This document shows positions 41,095 through 50,457 of a DNA stretch of 64,000 nucleotides, piece after piece. The notes under the pieces are model-generated. The model did not search any database and was not told the DNA's origin. It worked only from the letters and a program-made list of their open reading frames with translations. The translations under genes and the position numbers were made by a program. Source of the DNA: Kribbella albertanoniae (lineage in GTDB: Bacteria; Actinomycetota; Actinomycetes; Propionibacteriales; Kribbellaceae); NCBI RefSeq assembly GCF_004348455.1, contig NZ_SMKA01000012.1, positions 16,022-80,021 of the forward strand, given 5' to 3'. Every line of letters begins with the position of its first letter. Within the stretch, counting starts at the first letter, position 1.

Positions 41095-43446
41095 ATGAGC
41101 CAGGAGAACGGATCGACCGTCCGTGTGGCGGTACGTGCTGTCGGAGCGGTGACGGCGCTCGGCGACGACGCCGACGCGCTCTGGACCGGTGCGCGGAGCG
41201 GCCGGGTGGGGATCCGGCCTGTCCAGCGCGTGGACCTGACCGGCGTACGGACGAAGTTGGGCGGTGAGGTCGACGCGCCGCTCGAGTCGCCCCACCACTT
41301 CCCACAACCCGGCGGGTACCGCGATCGCGTTGTGGAACTGGCGTTGCGGGCCGCCGACGAGGCCGTGGCCGCTGCCGGCCCCGCGATCAGGCGGGCCGGT
41401 GCCGACCGTTGCGGCGTGGTCTACGGCACCTGCAACGCAGGCCTGCTCTCCGGCCGCGAGTGGCTGGCCGCGGTGGACCGTGGCGAACGGCCGGCACCAG
41501 CCCTGGCGCCGATGTCGACGCCGCAGGCCGCAGCGGAGGCGTTGGCCGGAGCCTTCGGTTTCGGTGGCCCTGTCGTCTCGGTCAACACGGCGTGCGCATC
41601 GGGCGCCAACGCCATCGGCTGGGCCGCCGATCTGATCAGGTCCGGCCAGGCCGACCTCGTCCTGGCCGGCGGCGCGGACGCCTTGTCGGACGTGCTCTTC
41701 GCCGGCTTCCACTCGTTGGAGGCGCTGTCGGCGGAGCCCGCCCGGCCGTATTCCCAGGGGCGGAGCGGCTTGTCGCTGGGCGAAGGCGCCGCGTTCCTGG
41801 TCCTGGTCCGCGAGGACCTCGCCGACCAGGACGACGTACTGGCCTGGCTTGGCGGCTACGGGTTGTCGGGCGACGGCTACCATCCGACGGCGCCGCGTCC
41901 CGACGGCTCCGGCGCAGCCCAGGCGATGGCGACGGCACTGCGGACCGCGGGCGTGGCGGCAGCTGAGGTCGGCTACGTCAACGGGCACGGAACCGGCACG
42001 GACAAGAACGACCCGGCCGAGACGCTCGCCATTCGCACCGCCCTCGGTCCGGCTGCCGCCGACGTACTGGTCAGCAGCACCAAGTCGGTGATCGGGCATC
42101 TGCTCGGCGCGGCCGGCGCGGCCGAGGCCGTCGTTACCGTGCGGGCGCTGGAGCAGCAGACGGCGCCGCCGACCGCCTCGTACCTCGGGCCTGACCCGGC
42201 TTGCGACCTGGACTACGTCCCGCTGGACGCCCGGCCGCTCGACACCAGGGTCGCCATGTCCAACAACTTCGCGTTCGGTGGTTCCAACGCAAGCCTGGTG
42301 CTGCTGCGCTCCGACGACGAGCGCCGTCCGCCCGTGCCGACCCTCGACGACGTGGTGGTCACGGGGCAGGCGCTGCTGGGGCCGTTCGGTGACAGTGTCG
42401 CGGCGGCCCTGGCGGCCCTGGACGCAGGGATTCCCATCCCCGCCGATCCGCAGGGCCGGGCTGCGACCATGACGGTCGACCCGGAGCCCTATCTGAGCCG
42501 CAAGGCCCGCCGCCGGATGGACCGGATGACGGTCACGGCCGTCGTGACCGCGGCGAAGGCGCTGGCCGAGGCCGGTTACGAAGACGCCACCGAGCGCGCC
42601 GGAATCGGTGTCATCCTCGGCACCTCGGCCGGGCCGGTCGAGTCGATGGCCCGGTTCACCCGGGGCGTCCTGGCCGACGGTGCGTCCGGTGCCGATCCGG
42701 CCGTCTTCCCCAGCACGGTCTACAACCAGGCGGCCGGGCAGGTGGCGCAGCAGCTCGGTCTGTACGGTCCGACCTCCACGGTCTCGGCCGGGCACGCGTC
42801 GGGTGCCGCAGCCCTGGCCTACGGCTACGAGCTGGTCCGCACCGGCCGGGCCGACACGATCGTCTGCCTGGCCGTCGACCTGATCGACGACCTCGTGGTC
42901 CGTGCCTACCGGGACCTCGGTGTGTTGTCGCTGACACCTGGGGACCGCCGGTTCGCGATCACCGACACCTCTGTCGCGATCATTCTCGAACGACGGGAGA
43001 CGGCCCGGCGACGTGGCCGCCGACCGCTGGCCGAGCTGGCCGGCTACGGCTCGGCGAGCCGGGTCCGGGCGGGCGGTGTGTCCTGGGACCTCGACGGCGA
43101 CGCCAGTGCGCGGGCAATCACCCAGGCACTGCGCGATGCCGGTACGGCGCCCGCCGACATCACCCGGCTGTGGCCTGCCGCAGCGGGGTTGGAGCCCGCC
43201 GACCGCGGCGAGCGGGCCGGCCTCGGCCGGGTGTTCGGCGGCGAACTGCCGGCGCTACGGACACCGAAGGTCATCCTCGGCGAGCCGGTCGGCCCCGGCG
43301 GCGCACTGTCCGCCGCTCTCGCCGTTGCGGAGCTGGCCGGTGATCCGTCTGGCGGGGCCGCACTGGTCCACGCCACGTCCCTGGGCGGCACCGCGATGTC
43401 GCTCGTGTTCCGTCCATGCCCCGGTGACAACCAGGAAGGTGTCTGA
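41095..43446 (+). CDS. Fused KS-CLF polypeptide
   Basis: 783 residues from ATG 41095, with AGGAG upstream. Residues 1-405 are an active KS (Cys167 in VNTACASGANAIG; NGHGTGTDKND; TKSVIGHLLGAAGA). Residues about 415-783 are a second KS fold whose nucleophile is His567 (VSAGHASGAAALAYG) and which lacks the catalytic His motifs, i.e. a CLF-like domain. Type II systems normally make these as two proteins; here they form one chain. Together with the separate KS/Cys-less pair, the operon holds two condensing units. Confidence 0.88.
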   Translation: MSQENGSTVRVAVRAVGAVTALGDDADALWTGARSGRVGIRPVQRVDLTGVRTKLGGEVDAPLESPHHFPQPGGYRDRVVELALRAADEAVAAAGPAIRRAGADRCGVVYGTCNAGLLSGREWLAAVDRGERPAPALAPMSTPQAAAEALAGAFGFGGPVVSVNTACASGANAIGWAADLIRSGQADLVLAGGADALSDVLFAGFHSLEALSAEPARPYSQGRSGLSLGEGAAFLVLVREDLADQDDVLAWLGGYGLSGDGYHPTAPRPDGSGAAQAMATALRTAGVAAAEVGYVNGHGTGTDKNDPAETLAIRTALGPAAADVLVSSTKSVIGHLLGAAGAAEAVVTVRALEQQTAPPTASYLGPDPACDLDYVPLDARPLDTRVAMSNNFAFGGSNASLVLLRSDDERRPPVPTLDDVVVTGQALLGPFGDSVAAALAALDAGIPIPADPQGRAATMTVDPEPYLSRKARRRMDRMTVTAVVTAAKALAEAGYEDATERAGIGVILGTSAGPVESMARFTRGVLADGASGADPAVFPSTVYNQAAGQVAQQLGLYGPTSTVSAGHASGAAALAYGYELVRTGRADTIVCLAVDLIDDLVVRAYRDLGVLSLTPGDRRFAITDTSVAIILERRETARRRGRRPLAELAGYGSASRVRAGGVSWDLDGDASARAITQALRDAGTAPADITRLWPAAAGLEPADRGERAGLGRVFGGELPALRTPKVILGEPVGPGGALSAALAVAELAGDPSGGAALVHATSLGGTAMSLVFRPCPGDNQEGV

Positions 43447-44219
43447 TGAAACTCGACGATCGGGTGGCGGTCGTCACCGGCGCCTCGCGCGGCATCGGCC
43501 GTGCCACGGCGCTGGCGCTGGCCGCCGACGGAGCGCAGGTCGCAGTCAACTACCGCACCGGCAAGGACGAAGCGCTCGAGGTGGTGGCGCGCATCGAGGC
43601 GGCCGGCGGGCGGGCGGCGGCCTTCCAGGCCGACGTCTCCGACCACGAACAAGCCACCGCGCTGATGGCGGAGGTGCTCGAGACCTTCGGCGACCTGCAC
43701 ATCCTGGTCAACAACGCCGGAGTGTCGAAGGACAGCCTGATCTACCACATGGCTCCGGAGGACTGGCTCGACGTCATGAAGGTGAACTTCGGCGGCGTCT
43801 TCAACTGCACGAAGGCTGTGCTCGACCACTTCATGAAGACGCGCGACGGTGTCATCGTCAACGTCTCGTCGGTGATGGGTGAGCGCGGCTGGACCGGCGA
43901 GTCGAACTACGCCGCGTCCAAGGGTGCGGTCGACGCGTTCACCCGGAGCGCCGCGATCGAACTGGCCCGGTTCAGCATCCGGGTCAACGCGGTCCTGCCG
44001 GGGTTCGCGCCCACCGATCTGGTGGCCGCGCTCTCGTCCGGCGAGGTGGCCAAGAACCTCAAGCGACAGATCCCGATGCGCGACTTCGCGACCGTGGAGC
44101 AGGTGGCGTCCGCCATCCGCTTCCTCTCCGGTCCGGAGTCGGAGTACATGACCGGGGTGCTGCTGAACATCGACGGTGGCGGTATGGCCGGCCTCGGGCT
44201 CGGGCGGCCGAAGTGGTGA
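43446..44219 (+). CDS. 3-oxoacyl-ACP reductase (FabG-like SDR)
   Basis: 257 residues; the ATG shares a base with the preceding TGA. NADPH-binding GASRGIGRA, NNAG, and the catalytic Ser-Tyr-Lys in VNVSSVMGERGWTGESNYAASKG are all present. It reduces 3-ketoacyl-ACP to 3-hydroxyacyl-ACP. With the dehydratases and no enoyl reductase in the operon, repeated cycles would give conjugated or methylene-interrupted double bonds. Confidence 0.93.
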   Translation: MKLDDRVAVVTGASRGIGRATALALAADGAQVAVNYRTGKDEALEVVARIEAAGGRAAAFQADVSDHEQATALMAEVLETFGDLHILVNNAGVSKDSLIYHMAPEDWLDVMKVNFGGVFNCTKAVLDHFMKTRDGVIVNVSSVMGERGWTGESNYAASKGAVDAFTRSAAIELARFSIRVNAVLPGFAPTDLVAALSSGEVAKNLKRQIPMRDFATVEQVASAIRFLSGPESEYMTGVLLNIDGGGMAGLGLGRPKW

Positions 44220-45316
44220 CCGCGATCAGGGCCGTCGTCACCGGGACCGGCAGCTACCTGCCGGGCGAGCCGATCGGGAACGACGTCATCGAGCGGCTCG
44301 TCGGGCCGCTGCCACCGGAGGTGGCCGAGGACATCGCCATCTCCGCGCGGCACTGGATCATCGACCCGGAGACCGGCAGCCACCAGGACCGGAACTCCGG
44401 GCTGGCGGCCGCGGCGGGCCGGGCCGCGCTCGTCGATGCCGGCGTCGACCCGGCCGACGTCGACCTGCTGGTCCTGGCGACCGCGACGCCGGAGTACCTG
44501 CTCCCGCCGACCGTCAACCTCGTCCAGGACGAGCTCGGTATCGGTACCTGTGCCACCTACGAGCTGCGCTCCGGCGGCGCGGGCACGGTGCAGGCCCTCG
44601 AACTGGTACGGCTGCTGCTCGAGACCGGGAAGCACCGAACCGCGCTGGTGATCGGGAGCGAGACGACCTCGCCGGCACTGGCACCGATCTTCCTAGGTGT
44701 TCCGCCGGGCAAGGTCCGCATCCGTGACCGCATCCCGGTGTACATGTTCGGCGACGGCGCCGGTGCCGTCGTGGTGCGCGCCGAGGCCGGCGCAGCCGGC
44801 GGCCTGGTCGGTGGCGCGACCGGTGCCATCGGGCCGGGCCGTCCGCCGGGCATCCAGGTGATCGGCGGCGGCACGCATGCGCCGATCCACGAGCAGCTGA
44901 CGGCCAAGCGGTTGGTCAGCCTGAAGGTCGACGTCGTCGCCGCCGGGCACTTCGCACCCGCGCTGGTGGCCGACGCCATCGGCGAGACGCTGGCGGCCAG
45001 TGGCGTCGGGCCCGAAGAGGTCGACGTCTGCGTCGTACCGGAGGGCACGTCCGGCTGGATGCGCGAGGCCATGGCCGAGGGCGCGGTCGAGCGTGACGAG
45101 TGGACCAAGATCACCGGCGAGTTCGTCGACAGCCTCGCGCGCCGTGGCGCCCTCGGTTGCGCCGGGCCGCTGGTGTGTCTCGACGACGCCGCCCGCGCCG
45201 GGCAGCTGCAGCCCGGGCAGCGGGTCCTGCTGGTCGGCATCGAGAGCAGCAAATGGGTGCATGCCGGCGTGCTCATCGACTGGCAGCACCCGACATCGAC
45301 GGAGGAACTGACATGA
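44216..45316 (+). CDS. KAS III (FabH)-like protein lacking the catalytic triad
   Basis: 366 residues; GTG 44216 overlaps the FabG stop. Thiolase-fold KAS III landmarks are clear (VVTGTGSYLPGEPI, DVDLLVLATATPEYLLPPT, FGDGAGAVVV). The nucleophile motif reads ELRSGGAGTVQALE, so Cys is Gly121. The His motif (normally HQAN) reads VPEGTSGW, and the Asn motif (normally GNTS) reads GALGCAG. None of the three catalytic residues remains. It may be a structural partner, a CLF-like gatekeeper or an acyl-binding protein instead of a starter synthase. Confidence 0.85.
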   Translation: MTAIRAVVTGTGSYLPGEPIGNDVIERLVGPLPPEVAEDIAISARHWIIDPETGSHQDRNSGLAAAAGRAALVDAGVDPADVDLLVLATATPEYLLPPTVNLVQDELGIGTCATYELRSGGAGTVQALELVRLLLETGKHRTALVIGSETTSPALAPIFLGVPPGKVRIRDRIPVYMFGDGAGAVVVRAEAGAAGGLVGGATGAIGPGRPPGIQVIGGGTHAPIHEQLTAKRLVSLKVDVVAAGHFAPALVADAIGETLAASGVGPEEVDVCVVPEGTSGWMREAMAEGAVERDEWTKITGEFVDSLARRGALGCAGPLVCLDDAARAGQLQPGQRVLLVGIESSKWVHAGVLIDWQHPTSTEELT

Positions 45317-46890
45317 ACCGGACGCACGACTACGACGTGATCGTCGTCGGCAGCGGCCTCGGCGGGCTGTCGGCCGCGGCCCTGCTGGCGCACAGCGGGG
45401 AACACGTCCTCGTCTGCGAGCAGAGCGAGGGTATCGGCGGCGTGGCGCACGCCTTCGTCCGCGGCGACTACGTCTTCGACCCGGCTGTGCACGGCACCAG
45501 CGCGGGCGAGATCGTCTGGAACTTCCTGGAGTATCTCGGCGTCGACGCTGACGTCCCGTACGTGGAATCGCCGCACGTGTACGGCGCGGTCTTCCCGGAC
45601 GGGCTGAACCTCGTGGCACCCACCGGCTGGGAGCCGTTCACCGAGGCCAACGCGGCGCTGCTCTCCCCCGGTGAGGCGGCCGAGCTGCGTGGATTCCTCG
45701 ACGTGTGCCGTACGACGCTCGACGAGATGGCGTGGCTGCCGTACCGGATCGACCCCCGTGAACTCGCGGACCTGATGGCGGCGCGGCCGATGTTCTCCCG
45801 CTACCGCATGGCCACCGTCGGCGACGTCTTCGCCGACCACGTGCCGAGTCCGCGGGTCCGGGCGCTGGCCGGCGCCGCCTGGCCGTTCATCGGCTCGCCG
45901 CCGTCCCGGCTGTCCTTCCTCAACTTCATCCAGATGCTCGACACCCATCTGGAGGGACCGCGCTATCCGCTCGGCTCGTACCAGCGCATGGTCGACGCGT
46001 TCGCGTCCGTCGTCCGGACCAGCGGTGGCACGATCCTGGCCGGGACTCCGGTGGCGGCGATCACGACCGAGGACGGCCGGGCCACCGGCATCCGGACCGA
46101 GGCCGGCGCCGAGATCACCGCACGGGTCGTCATCTCCAACGCCGACGTCCGGCACACCATGCACGACCTCGTCGGCGACGGCAACGTCCCGGACCCCTAC
46201 CTCAAGCGGCTGAACCGGATGAAGCCGTCGCTCTCGGTGCTCACGGTCTTCGCGGCCACCGACATCGACCTGGCCGAACTCGGCATCGCGCACGAGACGT
46301 TCGTGCACCCGCACATCGACCACGACGACAACTGGCACGACGTGCTGGCCGGCCGCCCGGCCTCGGCGTGGATGTCGAACACGACGCTGCTGGACCCGAG
46401 CCTGGCCCCGGCCGGGGAGCACCTGGCGATCCTCAACGTGATGGCGCCGTGGCGGCTGGACCGGCCGTGGAGCGAGCTCAAGGAGGAGGCCGGCGACGCG
46501 CTGGTCCGGTTGTTCGACGCCGTCATCCCGGAGTTCTCCGGCCGACTGACCTATCGCGAGGTCGGCACACCCGAGACGATGCACCGCTTCACCCGGGCCT
46601 ACCAGGGCGCGACGTACGGCTGGGAGAACACGCCGAACCAGTTCGCCAACAAGCGGCTGGCGCAGACGACCCCGATCGACGGTCTCTACCTGTCGGGTCA
46701 CTGGACCGAGTCCGGTTGCTCGTCCTTCCGGGCGGTGTCGTCCGGCTTCACCGTCTCCAAACTGGTCCTCGCCGAGCTGGGCAACGAGGTCGGTACGACG
46801 TTGCCGCGCTCGTTCCGGGATCGCACCGGCCCGGTCCGGCCGTATCCGCGCGCCACGTCCGTCGCTCAGCCGCAGGGAGCAAGACCATGA
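45313..46890 (+). CDS. Phytoene desaturase/carotenoid isomerase-like flavoprotein
   Basis: 525 residues, ATG overlapping the preceding stop. N-terminal FAD motif VIVVGSGLGGLSAAALLA followed by EQSEGIGGVAHAF, and the C-terminal CrtI-type end DGLYLSGHWTESGCSSFRAVSSG. No carotenoid genes are nearby. Homologues in cinnamoyl-forming reducing type II PKS clusters are thought to oxidise or isomerise a polyene during ring formation, so an analogous step on the ACP-bound or released polyene is a reasonable inference. Confidence 0.88.
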   Translation: MNRTHDYDVIVVGSGLGGLSAAALLAHSGEHVLVCEQSEGIGGVAHAFVRGDYVFDPAVHGTSAGEIVWNFLEYLGVDADVPYVESPHVYGAVFPDGLNLVAPTGWEPFTEANAALLSPGEAAELRGFLDVCRTTLDEMAWLPYRIDPRELADLMAARPMFSRYRMATVGDVFADHVPSPRVRALAGAAWPFIGSPPSRLSFLNFIQMLDTHLEGPRYPLGSYQRMVDAFASVVRTSGGTILAGTPVAAITTEDGRATGIRTEAGAEITARVVISNADVRHTMHDLVGDGNVPDPYLKRLNRMKPSLSVLTVFAATDIDLAELGIAHETFVHPHIDHDDNWHDVLAGRPASAWMSNTTLLDPSLAPAGEHLAILNVMAPWRLDRPWSELKEEAGDALVRLFDAVIPEFSGRLTYREVGTPETMHRFTRAYQGATYGWENTPNQFANKRLAQTTPIDGLYLSGHWTESGCSSFRAVSSGFTVSKLVLAELGNEVGTTLPRSFRDRTGPVRPYPRATSVAQPQGARP

Positions 46891-48587
46891 CCGAGATGAC
46901 CACCAGTCGTACTGACGACGACGAGGCCTGGACGAGGTGCCCGAACTGCTCGTCGTACCTCTATGTCAAACGGCTCGACCGGTATGCCAAGGTCTGCCCG
47001 GACTGCCGGCATCACCTGCGGCTGTCGCTGGACGAGCGGCTGGACCTGCTGCTGGACCGGAACTCGTTCCACCCGCTCGGCGAGGTCCCGGCCCCGGGCG
47101 ACCCGCTCGGCTTCACCGACTCCAAGCCGTACCCCCAGCGGCTGGCCGCGGCGCAGCGTAAGACCGGCAGGCCGGACGCCATCGCGGCCGGTACGGCGAC
47201 CATCGGGGGCAGCCCGATCGTGGTGGCGGCGCTGGACTTCGCGTTCATGGGCGGCAGCGTGGGCACCGTGGTCGGCGACGTCCTCGTCGATGCGGCCCGG
47301 CGGGCCGGTGCCACCAGCACGCCGTTGCTGATCATCTCCGCGTCCGGCGGCGCGCGCATGCAGGAGGGTTGCCTGTCGTTGATGCAGCTGGCCCGGACCG
47401 CGCAGGAGATTGCCCGGCTCCGCGAGGCCGGCGTACTGGTGATCAACCTCAACACCCACCCGACCTTCGGCGGGGCGACCGCGTCCTTCTCCTCGCTCGG
47501 CGACGTGATCCTCGTCGAACCGGGCAGCCTGGTCGGCTTCGCCGGCCCACAGGTGATCCGGCAGACGATCCGCGAGGAACTGCCGCCGGGATTCCAGACT
47601 GCCGAGTTCCTGTTCGAGCGCGGCCTGGTCGACCTGGTGGTTCCTCGCGAGAGCGTGCGGGAGAGCCTGGCCGGTCTGCTGCGTCTGCATCGCCTTGCCG
47701 AGTCACCGGCTCCCCCGCCGGCCCGGCACGACGAGCCGAGGCGCCGGCAGCCCGGGCCGTCGGCCGATCCGTGGGAGGTCGTGGGCCGGGCGCGAAACAT
47801 CGACCGGCCGACCACGCTCGACTACATCCATCGGCTCAGCGACGAGTTCGTGGAGCTGCACGGCGACCGGGTGTCCGGTGACGACCCGGCCATCGTCGGC
47901 GGTGTCGCCAGGATGGCCGGTCGCAGCGTTGTCGTGATCGGCCACCAGAAGGGGCACGACACCGCCGAGATGGTACGGCGCAACTTCGGCATGCCGCACC
48001 CTGAGGGCTACCGCAAGGCGATGCGGCTGATGCGGCACGCCGAGCGCTTCGGACTGCCGGTGGTGACGTTCGTGGATACCGCGGGCGCCTACCCCGGTCT
48101 GCAGGCCGAGGAGCGCGGCCAGGGCTCGGTCATCGCCGAGTGCATCGCGGCCATGTCGCGGCTGCGGGTCCCGGTGGTGAGCGTCCTGACCGGCGAAGGC
48201 GGCAGCGGCGGCGCGCTGGCACTCGCGGTCGCCAACCGGGTGCTGATGCTCGAGTACAGCTACTACTCGGTGATCTCGCCGGAGGGCTGCTCGACCATTC
48301 TGTGGGGCAGCGCCACCCGGGCAGCCGATGCAGCCGCCGCTCTCCGGCTCACCGCTCCTGACCTGCTCGAGCTCGGCATCATCGACGAGGTCGTGCTGGA
48401 ACCGGCGGGCGGCGCACACGCCGATCCTGCGGCGACGGTGGACCGGGTCGGCGACGCGATCGCGGCCACCCTGGCAGAGCTGTCGACCCGGTCCGGCGCA
48501 GATCTCCGGGATCAGCGCTACGCCCGGTTCGACGCGTACGGCCGGCTCGGCGCTGATGCCGAGCGATACCGGGCAGGTGCGGCTTGA
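46887..48587 (+). CDS. Acetyl-CoA carboxylase carboxyltransferase, beta-alpha fusion (AccDA)
   Basis: 566 residues. Residues 1-270 correspond to AccD with its zinc ribbon (CPNCSSYLYV...CPDCRHH) and SASGGARMQEG. Residues about 295-566 correspond to AccA (VSGDDPAIVGG, GHQKGHDTAEM, FVDTAGAYPGLQAEERGQ, TGEGGSGGALALA). It transfers the carboxyl group from biotin to acetyl-CoA. ATGA overlap with the previous gene and TTGA overlap with accB show tight coupling. Most actinobacterial carboxylases use separate AccA3/AccD-type subunits, so this set is dedicated. Confidence 0.93.
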   Translation: MTEMTTSRTDDDEAWTRCPNCSSYLYVKRLDRYAKVCPDCRHHLRLSLDERLDLLLDRNSFHPLGEVPAPGDPLGFTDSKPYPQRLAAAQRKTGRPDAIAAGTATIGGSPIVVAALDFAFMGGSVGTVVGDVLVDAARRAGATSTPLLIISASGGARMQEGCLSLMQLARTAQEIARLREAGVLVINLNTHPTFGGATASFSSLGDVILVEPGSLVGFAGPQVIRQTIREELPPGFQTAEFLFERGLVDLVVPRESVRESLAGLLRLHRLAESPAPPPARHDEPRRRQPGPSADPWEVVGRARNIDRPTTLDYIHRLSDEFVELHGDRVSGDDPAIVGGVARMAGRSVVVIGHQKGHDTAEMVRRNFGMPHPEGYRKAMRLMRHAERFGLPVVTFVDTAGAYPGLQAEERGQGSVIAECIAAMSRLRVPVVSVLTGEGGSGGALALAVANRVLMLEYSYYSVISPEGCSTILWGSATRAADAAAALRLTAPDLLELGIIDEVVLEPAGGAHADPAATVDRVGDAIAATLAELSTRSGADLRDQRYARFDAYGRLGADAERYRAGAA

Positions 48588-49069
48588 GCGGCCCCGAACT
48601 GCCCGGCGACGTACGCCAGCAGCTGGTCAGCCACTTGCGGGCGGAGGCGACGGCACTGCTCGGCGGAGCGGCTGGGGCGGTCCGGGTGGTGGAGCTCACC
48701 GCCGGCGACTGCTCCGTGCGGGTGGAACTTCCCGCGCCGGTGGCCGCAACGTCGACCGTTGCCGAGGGCAACGCTAATGGTGTCACCATCACCGCACCCG
48801 CACCGCAGGACGGACCGGAGCACCACGGTGTCCGGGCACCACTGGTCGGGACGTTCTACCGGCGCCCGGCACCGGAAGCGGACGCATTCGTGCAGGTCGA
48901 CGACGTCATCGAGGCCGGCCAGACACTGGGGATCGTCGAGGCGATGAAGCTGATGAACGAGATCAAGAGCGACCGGGCCGGGCGCGTGGTCGCGATTCAC
49001 CCCACCGACGGGCAGATGGTCGAGTTCGGCGAGATCCTCGTCGACCTCGCCGTTGCCGACGGCAACTGA
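48584..49069 (+). CDS. accB: Biotin carboxyl carrier protein of acetyl-CoA carboxylase
   Basis: 161 residues from TTG 48584. The biotinylated Lys lies in the canonical VEAMKLMNEI motif near residue 126, and the thumb-bearing APLVGTFYRRPAPEADAFV block is that of FAS-type AccB. The N-terminal linker is Ala/Pro-rich. Carries the carboxyl group between AccC and AccDA. Confidence 0.93.
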   Translation: MSGPELPGDVRQQLVSHLRAEATALLGGAAGAVRVVELTAGDCSVRVELPAPVAATSTVAEGNANGVTITAPAPQDGPEHHGVRAPLVGTFYRRPAPEADAFVQVDDVIEAGQTLGIVEAMKLMNEIKSDRAGRVVAIHPTDGQMVEFGEILVDLAVADGN

Positions 49070-49098
49070 CCGGTGCGGCCCAGAGGAGGGATGGCCGG

Positions 49099-50457
49099 GT
49101 GTTCACGAAGATCCTGATCGCCAACCGGGGCGAGATCGCCGTCCGGGTGGCGCGCGCGTGTCGCGAGCTCGGTGTCGCGACGGTCGCCGTCTACTCCGAC
49201 GCCGACGAGAACAGCATGGTGGTCCGGCTCGCGGACGAAGCGGTCCGGGTCGGTCCGGCGCCGGCCGCCGCCAGCTATCTGAACGTGCCGAACATCATCG
49301 GCGCCGCGGTCAAGACCGGTGCGGACGCCATCCACCCGGGCTACGGGTTCCTGTCCGAGGATCCCTACTTCGCCGAGATCTGCGCCGACCACGGCATCAC
49401 GTTCATCGGTCCGCCGCCGAAGGTGATGGAGTCCGTCGGGGACAAGGCGTTGGCCCGGCAGGCGATGACCGACGCCGGGCTGCCGCTGCTGCCCGGCACC
49501 GTCGACCCGGTGCACACGTTCGACGAGGCGCGCGAGATCGCGGAGAAGATCGGCTACCCCGTGATCATCAAGGCGTCGGCCGGGGGCGGCGGCCGCGGGA
49601 TCACCGTCGTACACCGTCCGGAGGAACTGCGCCGGTCGTACCAGCAGACCCGGGCGACGGCCCAAGCCGTCTTCCGCAACCGTGACGTCTATCTCGAGCG
49701 CTACCTCGAACGGGCCCGGCACGTCGAGGTCCAGGTGCTCTGCGACGACCACGGCAACGCCGTACACCTCGGTGAGCGGGACTGTTCGGTGCAGCGACGG
49801 CACCAGAAACTCGTCGAGGAGGCGCCATCACCCGGCGTCACACCGCTGTTGCGGGAGCGGCTGGGCGAGGCAGCGCTGGCCGGTGCCCGCGCCGTCGGAT
49901 ACCGCGGCGCCGGGACGATGGAGTTCCTGCTCGAGGACAGCGGCGATTTCTGGTTCATGGAGATGAACGCCCGGATCCAGGTCGAGCACCCGGTCACCGA
50001 GCTGGTCACCGGCATCGACATCGTCGCCGAGCAGATCCGGGTCGCTGCCGGGCTACCGCTCTCGTTCGGCCAGGACGACGTCCGGATCACCGGTCATGCC
50101 GTGGAATGCCGCATCAACGCCGAGGATCCGGCGCGTGACTTCGCGCCCACGCCCGGGCTGCTGGAGGTGTTCGATCCGCCGGGCGGACCCTGGACCAGGA
50201 TCGACACCGCCTGCCGGCAGGGCGACCGCATCCCGCCGTACTACGACTCGATGATCGCCAAGCTGATCGTGTGGGCACCGACCCGCGAGCTCGCCCTGGC
50301 CCGGGCCGACCGGGCCCTGGACGAGTTCGGCGTGGCCGGCCCGGGCGTCCGCACGACGATCGACTTCCAGCGCAACGTTCTCGCCCACCCGGAGTTCCGC
50401 TCCGGCGACGCGCACACCGACTTCCTCACCCGCCACCCTCCCGAGGAGCTGACATGA
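49099..50457 (+). CDS. accC: Biotin carboxylase subunit of acetyl-CoA carboxylase
   Basis: 452 residues from GTG 49099. N-terminal KILIANRGEIAVRVARACRE, the ATP-grasp glycine loop KASAGGGGRGI, the catalytic Glu/Arg block EMNARIQVEHPVTEL, and a final EFRSGDAHTDF are all diagnostic. Carboxylates biotin on AccB using ATP and bicarbonate. Its stop overlaps fabD. With AccDA and AccB this gives the operon its own malonyl-CoA supply. Confidence 0.95.
   Translation: MFTKILIANRGEIAVRVARACRELGVATVAVYSDADENSMVVRLADEAVRVGPAPAAASYLNVPNIIGAAVKTGADAIHPGYGFLSEDPYFAEICADHGITFIGPPPKVMESVGDKALARQAMTDAGLPLLPGTVDPVHTFDEAREIAEKIGYPVIIKASAGGGGRGITVVHRPEELRRSYQQTRATAQAVFRNRDVYLERYLERARHVEVQVLCDDHGNAVHLGERDCSVQRRHQKLVEEAPSPGVTPLLRERLGEAALAGARAVGYRGAGTMEFLLEDSGDFWFMEMNARIQVEHPVTELVTGIDIVAEQIRVAAGLPLSFGQDDVRITGHAVECRINAEDPARDFAPTPGLLEVFDPPGGPWTRIDTACRQGDRIPPYYDSMIAKLIVWAPTRELALARADRALDEFGVAGPGVRTTIDFQRNVLAHPEFRSGDAHTDFLTRHPPEELT

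Noticed and set aside
40921..46701. Long open frames on the minus strand opposite the PKS genes (over 600 codons each)
   Set aside because: They are antisense to genes with clear motifs and translate to Arg/Gly/His-rich sequence without domains, as expected in high-GC DNA.
45313..46890. Carotenoid biosynthesis locus
   Set aside because: Only the CrtI-like flavoprotein points that way; no crtB, crtE or cyclase gene is present and the gene is translationally coupled to PKS genes.
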